NCBI RefSeq assembly: GCF_042683685.1
Contig: NZ_JBHUOP010000006.1
Location: 62,001 to 126,000, forward strand
DNA length: 64,000 nt
Direction: 5' to 3'
From: Timonella corticicola
GTDB lineage: Bacteria > Actinomycetota > Actinomycetes > Actinomycetales > Cellulomonadaceae
The notes under the pieces are model-generated. The model worked only from the letters and a program-made list of their open reading frames with translations. It was not told where the DNA came from and did not search any database. Each line of letters starts with the position of its first letter. The stretch's first letter is position 1. The translations under genes were made by a program, and so were the position numbers. Positions 35,998 to 44,647 of the stretch are shown here, in pieces.

Positions 35998-37572
35998 TCA
36001 GCGGCTCGATGTTGGACTGAAATCTAGCCCCTCGTCCGCAACCGCAAGAACCTGATAGGTTGCCCCGTTCGTGGCGTTGAACTCCCATACCGGCACCAGG
36101 TACGTACCATCGCCCTCGCCGATCTGGGCGACCTTGAGCGTGCCCTTGGTCAGGGTCACGGTCCCGACGCTCCAACTGAACTTCATACCGGGGTTGGGTG
36201 CTGGATGCGCCTTTGGGCCTTCCTTCTCACCGACTTCCTCGTACCGATAAAGCTCATAGACCTGCTGGTCCCAGTCCGTCGGATAGTTCATGTTCGAGAC
36301 GCCAAAGTGTGGATCGTTCAAACGATCGACCGCTTCCTGCTGCGACACAACCTCATATTCTCCAAGGTCCACGAGTTGTGCGAGGGAACCATACACCGAG
36401 AACAGTGTGTCGCCGCTAAAATCGAACTCCCAACTACCAGCCCACGATTCGGGGCCAAGTTCGTTGAGGGTCGCACGCACCTTCACTGTCTTGAGTTTCT
36501 TCTCACCGCCTGCCGCAGCTTTCTCATCGCCATCTGTTGGGGCCACCGCAGGTTCGATCCATGTCCAGTACTCGTGCTCTGTGGCGTCAAACGTGTAGCG
36601 ATCCGTGTCTACGCCGAGTTCCGTCATCAGTTCCTTGGCACGTTCCAGGCTTGCCTCAAAGTTAAGGTCCTCCTGCTCTACAAGTTCGTGCTGGGTGCCA
36701 AAGTAGAAGCCGCCGGTACCGTCACCTGAGGAATTCAGGTAGGTCGAGTCCGAATCATTGACGTAAAACGAACCCCACTCCTGCTTTGTCGTCCCCTTGA
36801 CGCCGAAGACCTCCTTCAGCTTCTCGAAGGTCTCCTTCTTGACCGCAGCCCTCTCATCAAAGCCGTATGCAGTTGCGGTTTCACGGGTACTCGACAGACC
36901 CTTTCCCTCAAATCGATTGCGGAAAGTGTCACGGAACGGTGCAATGGCAGCATCAGCACTCGCTTGCGCGCCCTCAGTCCGTGCCGTACTCGCGCCATCC
37001 ATGCCGCTGTAGCTGTCGCGGCCACCTCCTGTCAGCGGCTGCGACGCAGCATGGTCAGTCTCAGCGGCTTCTTCGGTCGCCTCCTCAGGGCCTTCGTTCA
37101 TTGCGGTGCCACTGGAGTCAAGTTCCACGGTGCCAGCATCCTCAGACATCAAAGTCACATGCTCTGCCCCCGAACTCGACCCGCCAAAGGCGTCAAAGCG
37201 CAGACCTCCATTAGCGGCGGCCGTGGCGCCTGCGCCCACGATGAGACTCGTAATGGCAACGCTCGCGGCGATCTGGCCCCATGCCAGTGGGCGGCGCTTG
37301 CGAGGATCCAACGGCACGACCTCTGAGATCGCGGCAGTTCCTTGAGACGGGTCGGTGTGCGCAGACTCGGAGCCCGCTGAGACTTTTGGGATCTCTTGGG
37401 CTTCCTGACCGTCTAGGGGCGTCTCGACTGCTTGCGGGAAATCGTCGCTCAAGCTCGCCTCCGGCAGCCGCTCTTTCAGGTTGGCGATCAGCGAGGATTC
37501 ATCGAACGGCAAACCATCGGCTGGGTCTTGGTCAACCAGTCGGTCAAATTCGTTACGTGGTGTCTTGGTCAT
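35998..37572 (-). CDS. Single-pass membrane protein, probable anti-sigma partner of the ECF sigma factor
   Basis: A 524-residue protein. The acidic cytoplasmic N-terminus (about 1-95, beginning TPRNEFDRLVDQDPADGL) precedes one helix (WGQIAASVAITSLIVGAGAT). The large extracytoplasmic region has a Ser/Glu-rich linker. It then has a Trp/Tyr-rich beta domain with EYWTWIEPAV, GSWEFDFSGDTLF and YLVPVWEFNATNGATYQVL. The last segment recalls PepSY-like or two-domain anti-sigma sensors. It starts 45 bases after the sigma gene stop, on the same strand. That position and topology are what suggest an anti-sigma role. No zinc-binding HxxxCxxC motif is present. Confidence 0.68.
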   Translation of the reverse strand: MTKTPRNEFDRLVDQDPADGLPFDESSLIANLKERLPEASLSDDFPQAVETPLDGQEAQEIPKVSAGSESAHTDPSQGTAAISEVVPLDPRKRRPLAWGQIAASVAITSLIVGAGATAAANGGLRFDAFGGSSSGAEHVTLMSEDAGTVELDSSGTAMNEGPEEATEEAAETDHAASQPLTGGGRDSYSGMDGASTARTEGAQASADAAIAPFRDTFRNRFEGKGLSSTRETATAYGFDERAAVKKETFEKLKEVFGVKGTTKQEWGSFYVNDSDSTYLNSSGDGTGGFYFGTQHELVEQEDLNFEASLERAKELMTELGVDTDRYTFDATEHEYWTWIEPAVAPTDGDEKAAAGGEKKLKTVKVRATLNELGPESWAGSWEFDFSGDTLFSVYGSLAQLVDLGEYEVVSQQEAVDRLNDPHFGVSNMNYPTDWDQQVYELYRYEEVGEKEGPKAHPAPNPGMKFSWSVGTVTLTKGTLKVAQIGEGDGTYLVPVWEFNATNGATYQVLAVADEGLDFSPTSSR

Positions 37573-37617
37573 GGCTACCTACTCAAATTTCTGTAGTGCA
37601 GTGGATGAGCAACAGGC

Positions 37618-38199
37618 TCAAAGTGTGTCAGTGGCTGCGTTGGTGTTCGCGCCAGCATCGGTCGATTCATCGGAGAACAGTTTCGAAAACCGCGCACGCG
37701 CCCGGGACAGCGCCACTGCGGCTGCATTGGGGCTGATGTCGAGGGCTTGTGCGATCTGTTCGCTGTTCTGCCCCTCCCACGCCGCCAAGATAAGCACCTT
37801 GCGGTCCTTCTCAGAGAGCCGGTAGAACGCCGAACGTAATGCAGCGTCCTCAATCACATAGATTGCTGGATCAGAATCATGGGCTATCTCAGGGAACTCT
37901 TCGAGCAGAACCGGTTTACGCTTGCGGTTGTAGTTTGCGATCAAGAAACCTGCGGTCTTGTACAGCCATTGCAGTTCCAAGCCTTCAGGTATCTCATCGC
38001 GCTTGCGCCATGCGGTCGCAAAGGTTTCCGCCGTCAGGTCTTCTACCGCATCTGATGAGGTGCGTCGATATATGTACCGTTGCACCAACCTGGCGTAATC
38101 GGTGAAAAGGCGGGAAAACCATTCCTCCGTGACGGCCGGACGCAGCGGAACAACATTCGCTGACGTGTCGCCTAACTTGGGCGGTGTCGTGCTACTCAT
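37618..38199 (-). CDS. ECF-type RNA polymerase sigma factor
   Basis: A 193-residue alternative sigma factor. Region 2 covers about 30-85 (LFTDYARLVQRYIYRR, then VEDLTAETFATAW, which contacts the -10 element). Region 4 covers about 125-175 (LSEKDRKVLILAAWEGQNSE and ISPNAAAVALSRAR). I set the start at the ATG at 38199, with GGAG 6 bases upstream, trimming 33 residues of unrelated sequence. The membrane protein encoded next is the likely regulator. I could not identify the target promoter motif. Confidence 0.9.
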   Translation of the reverse strand: MSSTTPPKLGDTSANVVPLRPAVTEEWFSRLFTDYARLVQRYIYRRTSSDAVEDLTAETFATAWRKRDEIPEGLELQWLYKTAGFLIANYNRKRKPVLLEEFPEIAHDSDPAIYVIEDAALRSAFYRLSEKDRKVLILAAWEGQNSEQIAQALDISPNAAAVALSRARARFSKLFSDESTDAGANTNAATDTL

Positions 38200-38633
38200 C
38201 TTGTGCTCCGTTGGTATTCTTCTTCGCGCGCTGTCCAGCGAGTTCGTATACGTTTGACGGTACTGTACCTGCTGTCCAAAGCGCTCTACACCACGCATAT
38301 GTATTACCGACCGCTCGACTTACACCATTGAGCCGAGCTTTTGTTCAATCGTCTGGCGGGGAGCCTTGTTCTCTCCATGCCGCAACTCCGAACCGCCCAT
38401 CCGGTCAGATACCCGCATAGTCCTGTGTACACACAAGAATGGGGCGGTTAGTAGTTCTGACTGCTACTAACCGCCCCGGGGTTCCGCACCCGATCAATTC
38501 CCTAACATCATCTCCATGGGAAGCCGCTGTGAACCGTGCAGGGGAAACAGATTCACTGTGGTCGATTGAGTGAGTGCGGAGGACTTTGCCAGGCCCTCCT
38601 TGTCTCTAGGCCTGGTTTGGTGTGGTTCGGGCT
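38200..38633. other. Intergenic region upstream of the ECF sigma gene
   Basis: A 434-base stretch between two minus-strand genes. It contains a 14-bp perfect hairpin at 38441-38477 and a weaker one (CCAGGCC with GGCCTGG) near 38590-38616, close to the end of the LAQTG gene. The part from 38200 to 38300 should hold the sigma gene promoter; I see no GGAAC-type ECF promoter there. Confidence 0.5.
38441..38477. terminator. 14-bp hairpin between the LAQTG gene and the ECF sigma gene
   Basis: GGGGCGGTTAGTAG pairs with CTACTAACCGCCCC around a 9-base loop. It lies 157 bases past the LAQTG gene end in the direction of transcription, so it may insulate the sigma operon. There is no T run. Confidence 0.6.
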
Positions 38634-39521
38634 CTAGTCCTCTCGGGTCTTTCCGTAGTAGTACCTTGTAGCGACTCCAGCGATCCCGAGTGCAACTACA
38701 AGGCCCGCTAGGCCGAGAAGGACAGGGTTTGCTCCCGTTTGAGCGAGGCTCGCAACCGCAACCACCTGAACGGGCTCGCGGGATCCTTCGCTCTGCGGTT
38801 CCTCAACCGTGATGTCATCCTCGACGACAACGTCGTCATCTACATCGATATCTTCGTTGGTGTATTCACGCCATGAGGTAAATGTTGTTGGTGTCTCGTT
38901 AAACGAAGGATCGATAAATCCGTCCCACTCTGCGTCCTCAGGTTCCTCACCCGAACTCGCAGACGGATCGACGCTTCGGTCAGCGGTCACGACTGTTGCA
39001 GCGCGTTTCGCGGTGACTGGGCCGCCATAGAGAAAGATTGGCTCTTCCTGATCTGGAGACTCATAGACCGTTGCCGGCCCTAGGACAACTCCCATACCGC
39101 TCTCGTCTGCAACCGCGTCGGCTTCGCTCGGCTCTGTGTATGCCCGCGTCTTTGCTTGCAGCGTCTGTTCGTCTTGCGCTACAGCCGCCACGGTTTCCTC
39201 CGGGCCAGTCGACGCATCTTTGCCTGACGGTTCCTGTGCAGGTTCGTGCGTCTCGTCTTCTGCGGGGGCTTGTGTCTCGGCGGTGGAAACTGTGGTTCCG
39301 GTTAGGCCCTGGTCCTCACCGCTAGTGCTTTCAAGAGCGCTGAATTCGTTTCCCTCATTGAGGATGTCTGAGCCAACCGAGGAGTCTGCAATCACGCTAG
39401 TATAGGCGCCTGACGCGTCCTCGACCATGGTTGCGCCTGCCTGCGAAACAAGTGCCACAGGCAACAGTGCAGTGAGCGTTAACACCAATGTGTTTCTCAC
39501 CAAAGCGCGCGTCGACTTCAA
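38634..39521 (-). CDS. LAQTG-anchored surface protein (sortase substrate)
   Basis: A 295-residue exported protein. The signal peptide (about 1-31, LVLTLTALLPVALVSQAGA) leads into an acidic, Thr/Glu/Ser-rich mature part with no recognised domain. The end reads SLAQTGANPVLLGLAGLVVALGIAG in parts: a LAQTG sorting motif, a hydrophobic stretch and a positively charged tail (KTRED preceded by RYYYG). LAxTG motifs are used by class E (and some class D) sortases in high-GC actinobacteria. The start appears to be a TTG with GGAAAG about 10 bases upstream; GTG starts a few codons in are alternatives. No sortase gene is in the window. Confidence 0.82.
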   Translation of the reverse strand: MKSTRALVRNTLVLTLTALLPVALVSQAGATMVEDASGAYTSVIADSSVGSDILNEGNEFSALESTSGEDQGLTGTTVSTAETQAPAEDETHEPAQEPSGKDASTGPEETVAAVAQDEQTLQAKTRAYTEPSEADAVADESGMGVVLGPATVYESPDQEEPIFLYGGPVTAKRAATVVTADRSVDPSASSGEEPEDAEWDGFIDPSFNETPTTFTSWREYTNEDIDVDDDVVVEDDITVEEPQSEGSREPVQVVAVASLAQTGANPVLLGLAGLVVALGIAGVATRYYYGKTRED

Positions 39522-39899
39522 CGAATATCAACTTTCCTTATGCACACCCCAAAGATGCGGCCCGTGGGGTGAGGATTTTAATCTGCCTACTTAAGTAAAA
39601 ACGTTTTACCCGAAACGCGAAATGGTGAGCCTTGCACGGTCCATAATCCCCGGATAGTACTACCCGAAAAATCTGTGTGTCGCTGCTGATGAAACCCGCT
39701 GTTTAACCCATTTTCCGCAAGGCTCAGGACAGGCCATGCGCCCCAAAACCAGCCCAACAACGATCTGGGGGGTTCCTCGCCATCGACGGCGGTTTGCAGA
39801 CCGTTGCTCCTGAACACACGCGCACTCCGTGGAAAGAGTTGCTCAAGGATCTGAAAGTTCCCGAGCGATACACGTGGTTGGCGAGAGTATGCCTCGCGC
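39522..39899. other. Intergenic region upstream of the LAQTG gene
   Basis: A 378-base stretch between two minus-strand genes. The part from 39590 to 39720 is A+T-richer and probably holds the LAQTG gene promoter. On the plus strand, 39720-39960 reads as a protein-like open frame (FLAIDGGLQTVAPEH, then TPWKELLKDLKVPERYTW). It has no start signal and runs into mepB, so I do not call it. Confidence 0.4.
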
Positions 39900-40331
39900 T
39901 CAGTACTCCTGAAAGGCGGATGCTTGAGCACGCTGCGTACTTGTGGCCTGCGCGTTCAAGTCTGTGCACCACATCGGGTACACCCGAAAGCCACGTTTGC
40001 CTGCTTGTCGGCCCTCAGTGATACCAAGTTCCGCGAGATGCTCGCGGGTGAATCGGAACAGCCCTCGATTGCCACCATCCTCAATGAACACGAGCAGTCC
40101 CGCCGAGGGATCGTCTTCAGTAAAAGGCGCGGTATTCCCATCCGCGTCTCGCCGCCAGAAAGCCACAAACGCGCCCTGTTTCTTAGGCGTAGTTCTTGCG
40201 GTGCGGATATGCCAGAGCTCATCCTCGATGAGTACCACGCCTGATTCGTAATCGCTGGTCTGCGGCTCAGGTGTCACGGCTTCGCTGAGGCCCACCACAG
40301 CCGCGTATCGCTTGAACGCACTGAACTTCAC
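39900..40331 (-). CDS. mepB: MepB-family protein
   Basis: A 143-residue cytosolic protein. DYESGVVLIEDELWHIRTAR is followed by TPKKQGAFVAFWRRD, a core match to MepB, the third gene of the staphylococcal mepRAB locus. The continuation is NTAPF, GLLVFIEDGG and GFRVYPMWC. The family is widespread but its biochemical role is not known. Here there is no MepA pump or MepR regulator next to it. The start is a GTG at 40331. It stands alone, downstream of the tRNA-Thr gene on the same strand. Confidence 0.85.
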   Translation of the reverse strand: MKFSAFKRYAAVVGLSEAVTPEPQTSDYESGVVLIEDELWHIRTARTTPKKQGAFVAFWRRDADGNTAPFTEDDPSAGLLVFIEDGGNRGLFRFTREHLAELGITEGRQAGKRGFRVYPMWCTDLNAQATSTQRAQASAFQEY

Positions 40332-40446
40332 TGGGTTAGCCTACCGTGGCACATCTCATCAGTCGTAACGTGTTCCGTTCCAGGGAACCGTTCACGTGGC
40401 GGTTACGGCACATCGGAAAAAAGGGGACATGGAGAACCAGGACACG

Positions 40447-40491
40447 CAAAAGGCCCCAAACAAACTGTCTGACCAGTAAGTTTGGGGCCTT
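40447..40491 (-). terminator. Terminator of the tRNA-Thr transcript
   Basis: On the minus strand AAGGCCCCAAAC pairs with GTTTGGGGCCTT (12 bp) around an 18-base loop that can partly fold, and the stem runs into TTTT. It lies 12 bases after the tRNA end. Confidence 0.88.
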
Positions 40492-40502
40492 ATGCCACAC
40501 AG

Positions 40503-40575
40503 AGCCGCTTACCAGAATCGAACTGGTGACCTTTTCATTACGAGTGAAACGCTCTACCGACTGAGCTAAAGCGGC
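40503..40575 (-). tRNA. tRNA-Thr (anticodon CGT)
   Basis: A 73-base cloverleaf on the minus strand. The acceptor GCCGCTT pairs with AAGCGGC, and the discriminator is T. The D stem is GCTC/GAGC, and the anticodon stem TTTCA/TGAAA closes the loop CTCGTAA. The T stem ACCAG/CTGGT carries loop TTCGATT. Anticodon CGT reads ACG. The 3' CCA is not encoded. It lies after the topA-tmk-holB-hydrolase set, a position shared by many actinobacteria. Confidence 0.97.
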
Positions 40576-40743
40576 CGGCTTCTCCCACACCCGGAGCGGA
40601 TCACTGATGTGAGCGAAGAACCGAGATTACTCTACCGACTCCGGAGGATGGAACGCAAAATTCCGGAGTGTGACTGCACTCACTCGCCCACAAGCGCGAA
40701 TGGGTACGCCCACGAACCGCTGAAACGTCGGCCTGAAGTGGGG

Positions 40744-42297
40744 TCAGCCACCACAGTTCGGGTCGCTTGATGGCACGGTCCCGTTGACGAAGAAGTTGTC
40801 CACGACGTCAAGGATGCACTGGTTGCCCATACCGTAGGCGGTGTGTCCTTCACCGACGTTGGTGACGAGGAAACCGGACTCGAGTTGCTCGGCGAGTCCT
40901 TCAGCCCAGACGTACGGGGTCGCTGGGTCGTTGGTGGTGCCGATGACCATGATTGGCGCGGCCCCAGAGGCTGCAAGATCGAAGTTCTGCCCCGCTACCG
41001 GGAACGGCCAGTTTTCGCAGCTGATCCCGCCATAGGTGAAGAATTCGCCCATGACGGGTGCCGCCTTGCGGATTTCTTCGGCTTCTTTCTTCATCGTGTC
41101 GAGGTCCGCGCTTGAGCGGTCGTCAAGGCAGTTGATAGCGGTGAAGGCCTCGGTCTGATTGTTCATGTAGGTTCCGTCATCCGAACGCCCAAAGTAGTCA
41201 TCGGAGAGTTCGAGGAGGACGGAGCCGTCACGCTGGTTGATTGCGAGCTCCAGCCCTTCGCCCAGGGCTGGCCACAGAACCTCGGCGTAGAGTGGCTGGG
41301 CGACGCCATAGAAGGCGAGGGACTGGGTCAGAACACGCTCTGGGTCATCGGTTGGAAGCGGCGATTTACCGAGTCGGTCAAACAACTCGGCAACGGCAGC
41401 CATCACTTGGTCGGTATCTCCGGCAACGGGGCAGTCACCGTACTCGACACAGTTTTCCGCGAAGGCGCGAAGGGCGTTCTCGAAACCTACCGCTTGCTGC
41501 ATGGACTGTTCGAACGCGGTGAGGCGCAGGTCGATTGCCCCGTCGAGCACCATGTTGCCCACGTTTTCGGGGAATATCCCGGCGTAGGTTGCACCGAGTT
41601 GGGTTCCGTAGGAGAAACCGAGGTAGTTGATCTTCTCATCGCCCATGAGCGCACGCAGGAGATCCATGTCACGGGCCGAACTCTGGGTGTCGATGAATTC
41701 GAGGACCGCACCGGTGTTCTCAAGGCAGGCTTTGCCGTAGTCAGCAGTGGCTTGACGCGCGGCTTCGAGTGCTTTCGGGTGTTCTGGGTCGAAGGACTGC
41801 GCAAGGTAGTGGTCCATCTGCTCAGATTCGTAGCACTTCACAGGGGTCGATTGGCCGACTCCACGAGGGTCGAACCCGAGGATGTTGTAGTTTTCGATCA
41901 GGGTGGCCCCGAACATGAAGGGCGCGTAGTCCACGAATTCGATGCCTGAACCACCAGGCCCACCCGGGTTGATGATGACGGTTCCCTTGGGTGCGCTACC
42001 CGATGACGGTAGTTTCTTGATTGCGATGTCAATCGCGTCGGAGGCTGGATCGGCCCAGTTCATGGGTGCCTGTACGGTGGCGCACTGGAAGTTTCCACCA
42101 CAGTCCTCCCACTTGACCTCTTGGGAGTAGTAGGTCTCAAAGCCTTCGACTGGTTTGAGGTCACCGCTTGGCGCTGGCGCCTGGGTTGAGGTGTTCCCGG
42201 TGGCGGTTGGGTCCGTTAGGGGGTCCTTGGTGCAGGCGGTCAGTGCCAGTGCCGCGATGGCTGCGATTGCCGCAGCCTTGAGCGCTCGTGACGTCAA
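40744..42297 (-). CDS. Lipoprotein alpha/beta hydrolase of the tripeptidyl aminopeptidase (TAP) type
   Basis: A 517-residue secreted lipoprotein. The leader MTSRALKAAAIAAIAALALT ends in a lipobox with Cys22. The hydrolase core has GTVIINPGGPGGSG, NILGFDPRGVG, then LGFSYGTQLG with the nucleophilic Ser. A TAP-like C-terminal domain carries APIMVIGTTNDPATPY (acid) and VGEGHTAYG (His). Relatives remove tripeptides from proteins or act as esterases. I place the start at a TTG at 42297, where GGAG lies 6 bases upstream and the signal peptide begins at once. Longer in-frame starts (GTG 42378, ATG 42339) add a non-signal-like extension. Confidence 0.9.
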   Translation of the reverse strand: MTSRALKAAAIAAIAALALTACTKDPLTDPTATGNTSTQAPAPSGDLKPVEGFETYYSQEVKWEDCGGNFQCATVQAPMNWADPASDAIDIAIKKLPSSGSAPKGTVIINPGGPGGSGIEFVDYAPFMFGATLIENYNILGFDPRGVGQSTPVKCYESEQMDHYLAQSFDPEHPKALEAARQATADYGKACLENTGAVLEFIDTQSSARDMDLLRALMGDEKINYLGFSYGTQLGATYAGIFPENVGNMVLDGAIDLRLTAFEQSMQQAVGFENALRAFAENCVEYGDCPVAGDTDQVMAAVAELFDRLGKSPLPTDDPERVLTQSLAFYGVAQPLYAEVLWPALGEGLELAINQRDGSVLLELSDDYFGRSDDGTYMNNQTEAFTAINCLDDRSSADLDTMKKEAEEIRKAAPVMGEFFTYGGISCENWPFPVAGQNFDLAASGAAPIMVIGTTNDPATPYVWAEGLAEQLESGFLVTNVGEGHTAYGMGNQCILDVVDNFFVNGTVPSSDPNCGG

Positions 42298-42449
42298 TGA
42301 ATACTCCGTGGTCGGGTTGTGCCATGCGCTTGGCGCCATGCGCACACGTCGAATGGTTCGCAGTTCGTATTCTTTCACGCCAGCCTGCTGGCTGCCCAGC
42401 GCATATGCGGTTCACACGTTCTGTGTGGTGCGGTTGTCGAGCAATTCTG

Positions 42450-42460
42450 ATTGGCGACGA
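42450..42460 (+). repeat. ATTGRCGACGA intergenic motif, copy 5
   Basis: Exact (ATTGGCGACGA followed by TCC), between holB and the TAP-type hydrolase gene. A CACAC-GTTCT-GTGTG hairpin lies about 35 bases to its left, but it is not a clear member of the 59-bp family. Confidence 0.62.
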
Positions 42461-42516
42461 TCCTGCCGCCGTCCGGCTTCCGGCCGCGCTCCAGCGTCGC
42501 TGGGCTGGGTTGGGGT

Positions 42517-43653
42517 CTAACGTGCTGGTCGCAGCGAGACCATCATCGCCTCGACGGCGAGTAGCGGTGCCACGTTTCCTGCCAGGCGTTTTCGAGCCAC
42601 GGTTATTGCGTCGAGTTTGGCGAGGGTCTGAGTTGGGGTGGAGGATGTCGCAAGTTCGTCGATGAACTGTTCCAACTCCACGTTCACGAGCTCGGCCGTT
42701 CCCCCAAGTTGGCGCATGAGGACATCTCGGTAGAGCGAGGTCAGATCGAGCATGGCCTGGTCGAGCACGTCTCGCTGATGCCTGGTTGCTCGGCGTTTCT
42801 GATCATCCTCGAGTTGTTTGACCTGAGAGCGTAGGGCCGGTGGGAGGGTTTTGCTCCCTTCGGCTCCGAGGGTCCGTAGAAGCTCCGACATCTCGCGGGC
42901 ATCACGCTCCGTGGAGGCGGCCTTTGCCTCGGACTGGGCTACCTCAACGAGTTCTCCCGCGTAGATGACCGCATCGGAGACTCCACGAATCTTGCGGGCG
43001 AGGTCGAGTACCGCGAAGCGCCGCTGCCGTGCCTCGGGATCTCGCGCGTAACGCCGTGCGATTCCGATGTGGGACTGCGCTGCACGTGCTGCGACGAGTG
43101 CGGTCTTGGGGTCCACCCCATCGCGGTCCACGAGTAGTTTGGCCACGTCCTCGACTGGTGGCACCCGCAGCGAGACCTTGCGACAGCGCGACCGGATCGT
43201 GACCATGACATCCTGCGGGCTTGGCGCGCACAGCAGCCAGACCGTTCGTGGCGATGGTTCCTCGATTGCCTTGAGGAGCACATTCGTGGTGCGTTCGAGC
43301 ATCCGGTCGGCGTCCTCTATGAGGATGATGCGCCACCGTCCTGCGGATGGGGTACGCGAGGCCTCGAGGATGAGGCCGCGCACCTCGTCAATGGCGATTG
43401 TGACCTTGTCGGTGGCGAGCACGGTGACGTCCGGGTGGGTTCCCTTGAGCACCGACAGACAGGTCGGGCAGTGTCCACAGCCCTGGTTTTCGCACTGGAG
43501 CGCTGCTGCGAATGCGCGCGCCGCGTTGGAGCGGCCCGATCCCGGTGGTCCGGTGAGCAGCCAGGCGTGGGTCATCGCGCTCGGGTCGGCCACCGCGTTG
43601 CGCAGGGTCTCCACCACGGCCTGCTGACCTACGAGTTCGTCCCAGACGCTCAT
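42517..43653 (-). CDS. holB: DNA polymerase III subunit delta prime
   Basis: Clamp-loader AAA+ subunit of 378 residues. MSVWDELVGQQAVVETLRNAV opens the family (written here in full only to residue 20: MSVWDELVGQQAVVETLRNA). Walker A is LTGPPGSGRSNAAR. A four-Cys zinc module follows, CENQGCGHCPTCLSVLKG. The sensor-1 region reads IEEPSPRTVWLLCAPSP. It loads the sliding clamp in the replisome. The start at 43653 overlaps the tmk stop (ATGA at 43650-43653), the usual tmk-holB coupling. Confidence 0.95.
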   Translation of the reverse strand: MSVWDELVGQQAVVETLRNAVADPSAMTHAWLLTGPPGSGRSNAARAFAAALQCENQGCGHCPTCLSVLKGTHPDVTVLATDKVTIAIDEVRGLILEASRTPSAGRWRIILIEDADRMLERTTNVLLKAIEEPSPRTVWLLCAPSPQDVMVTIRSRCRKVSLRVPPVEDVAKLLVDRDGVDPKTALVAARAAQSHIGIARRYARDPEARQRRFAVLDLARKIRGVSDAVIYAGELVEVAQSEAKAASTERDAREMSELLRTLGAEGSKTLPPALRSQVKQLEDDQKRRATRHQRDVLDQAMLDLTSLYRDVLMRQLGGTAELVNVELEQFIDELATSSTPTQTLAKLDAITVARKRLAGNVAPLLAVEAMMVSLRPAR

Positions 43654-44378
43654 GGGCGCGAACCTTCTGCTTCGAGCGCGCTGTTCAGTGCCTGTGCGTG
43701 CTGTGGGAACAAGGCGGACAGGCACTGGGTGGCACGTGTGCGTACCTCACGCGCGATGTCTTCGATGGTTCCGTGCGCATCGACAACGATCCATCGCGCC
43801 GGTTCGTCTGCGGCCATGTCGAGGTAGGTTTGGCGGGTTCGACGATGGAACTCGTCACCGGAACGTTCGAGGCGGTCGGGAGCATCGGTGAACCGGGCCG
43901 CGCCTGCCTCGGGGCTGATGTCCAGCAGGACCGTGAGATGGGGCATGAGCCCCTCCGTGGCCCATAATGAGAGCCCTCGGACTTGGGTGGGGGTCAGTTC
44001 ACGTCCACCACCCTGGTAGGCCACCGATGAGTCGATGTAGCGGTCGGTGACCACGACTTCTCCGCGGTCGAGTGCTGGGCGCACGACTGTGTCGATGTGA
44101 TGGGATCGATCCGCCGCATACAGCAGCGCCTCCGCGCGTGATCCCATGTCGTCGCCGTGCAAGAGGAGTTGACGGATTTCGCGCCCAAGTGGGGTGCCAC
44201 CTGGTTCACGGGTCAGATTCACCTCGGTTCCAAGCGCCTGTGCAAGCCATTCGCCAAGCAGCGTGGACTGAGTGGTCTTTCCGCATCCGTCCCCACCCTC
44301 AAAGGACACAAAAATGCCGTTCGTGCTCGTGTGAACGGGAACGGTGATGGCTGCATCGAATGTCGCGGAATCTGTCAC
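43650..44378 (-). CDS. tmk: Thymidylate kinase
   Basis: Phosphorylates dTMP to dTDP. It has 242 residues, with about 20 before the P-loop FVSFEGGDGCGKTTQ. NLTREPGGTPLGREIR gives the DR/E-type lid contacts, followed by VVVTDRYIDSSVAYQGGGR. I set the start at the GTG at 44378, with GGG 8 bases upstream; the frame is open for another 110 codons of unconvincing sequence. It is followed immediately by holB in an ATGA overlap. Confidence 0.95.
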   Translation of the reverse strand: MTDSATFDAAITVPVHTSTNGIFVSFEGGDGCGKTTQSTLLGEWLAQALGTEVNLTREPGGTPLGREIRQLLLHGDDMGSRAEALLYAADRSHHIDTVVRPALDRGEVVVTDRYIDSSVAYQGGGRELTPTQVRGLSLWATEGLMPHLTVLLDISPEAGAARFTDAPDRLERSGDEFHRRTRQTYLDMAADEPARWIVVDAHGTIEDIAREVRTRATQCLSALFPQHAQALNSALEAEGSRP

Positions 44379-44647
44379 AGGTACAACCCTACGGTCAGCG
44401 CCCCCTGCTTGCCTAACCCACAACTGGGCTGTCTTGCTGCACGTTGCATCCGATCGGTTGCGGCGCGGGTTATCCCCGCCTCCACTGCTCTGCCTTGCCC
44501 ACGGTCGTGTTGATGACCCGTATGGCGGGTTTCCGGACTCAGGGTTCTTTTTCTTGGTAGGTGTTACCGGAAAATCACCATCTTGCCCGAGCACGCGATG
44601 AACGCATACACAGTGAACATGCGGTACGAACAAGTAGGCTAGAACCC

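Noticed and set aside
39720..39960. Protein-like plus-strand frame (TPWKELLKDLKVPERYTW)
   Set aside because: The composition looks coding, but there is no start codon with a binding site, it runs antisense into mepB, and I recognise no family. It may be a gene remnant.
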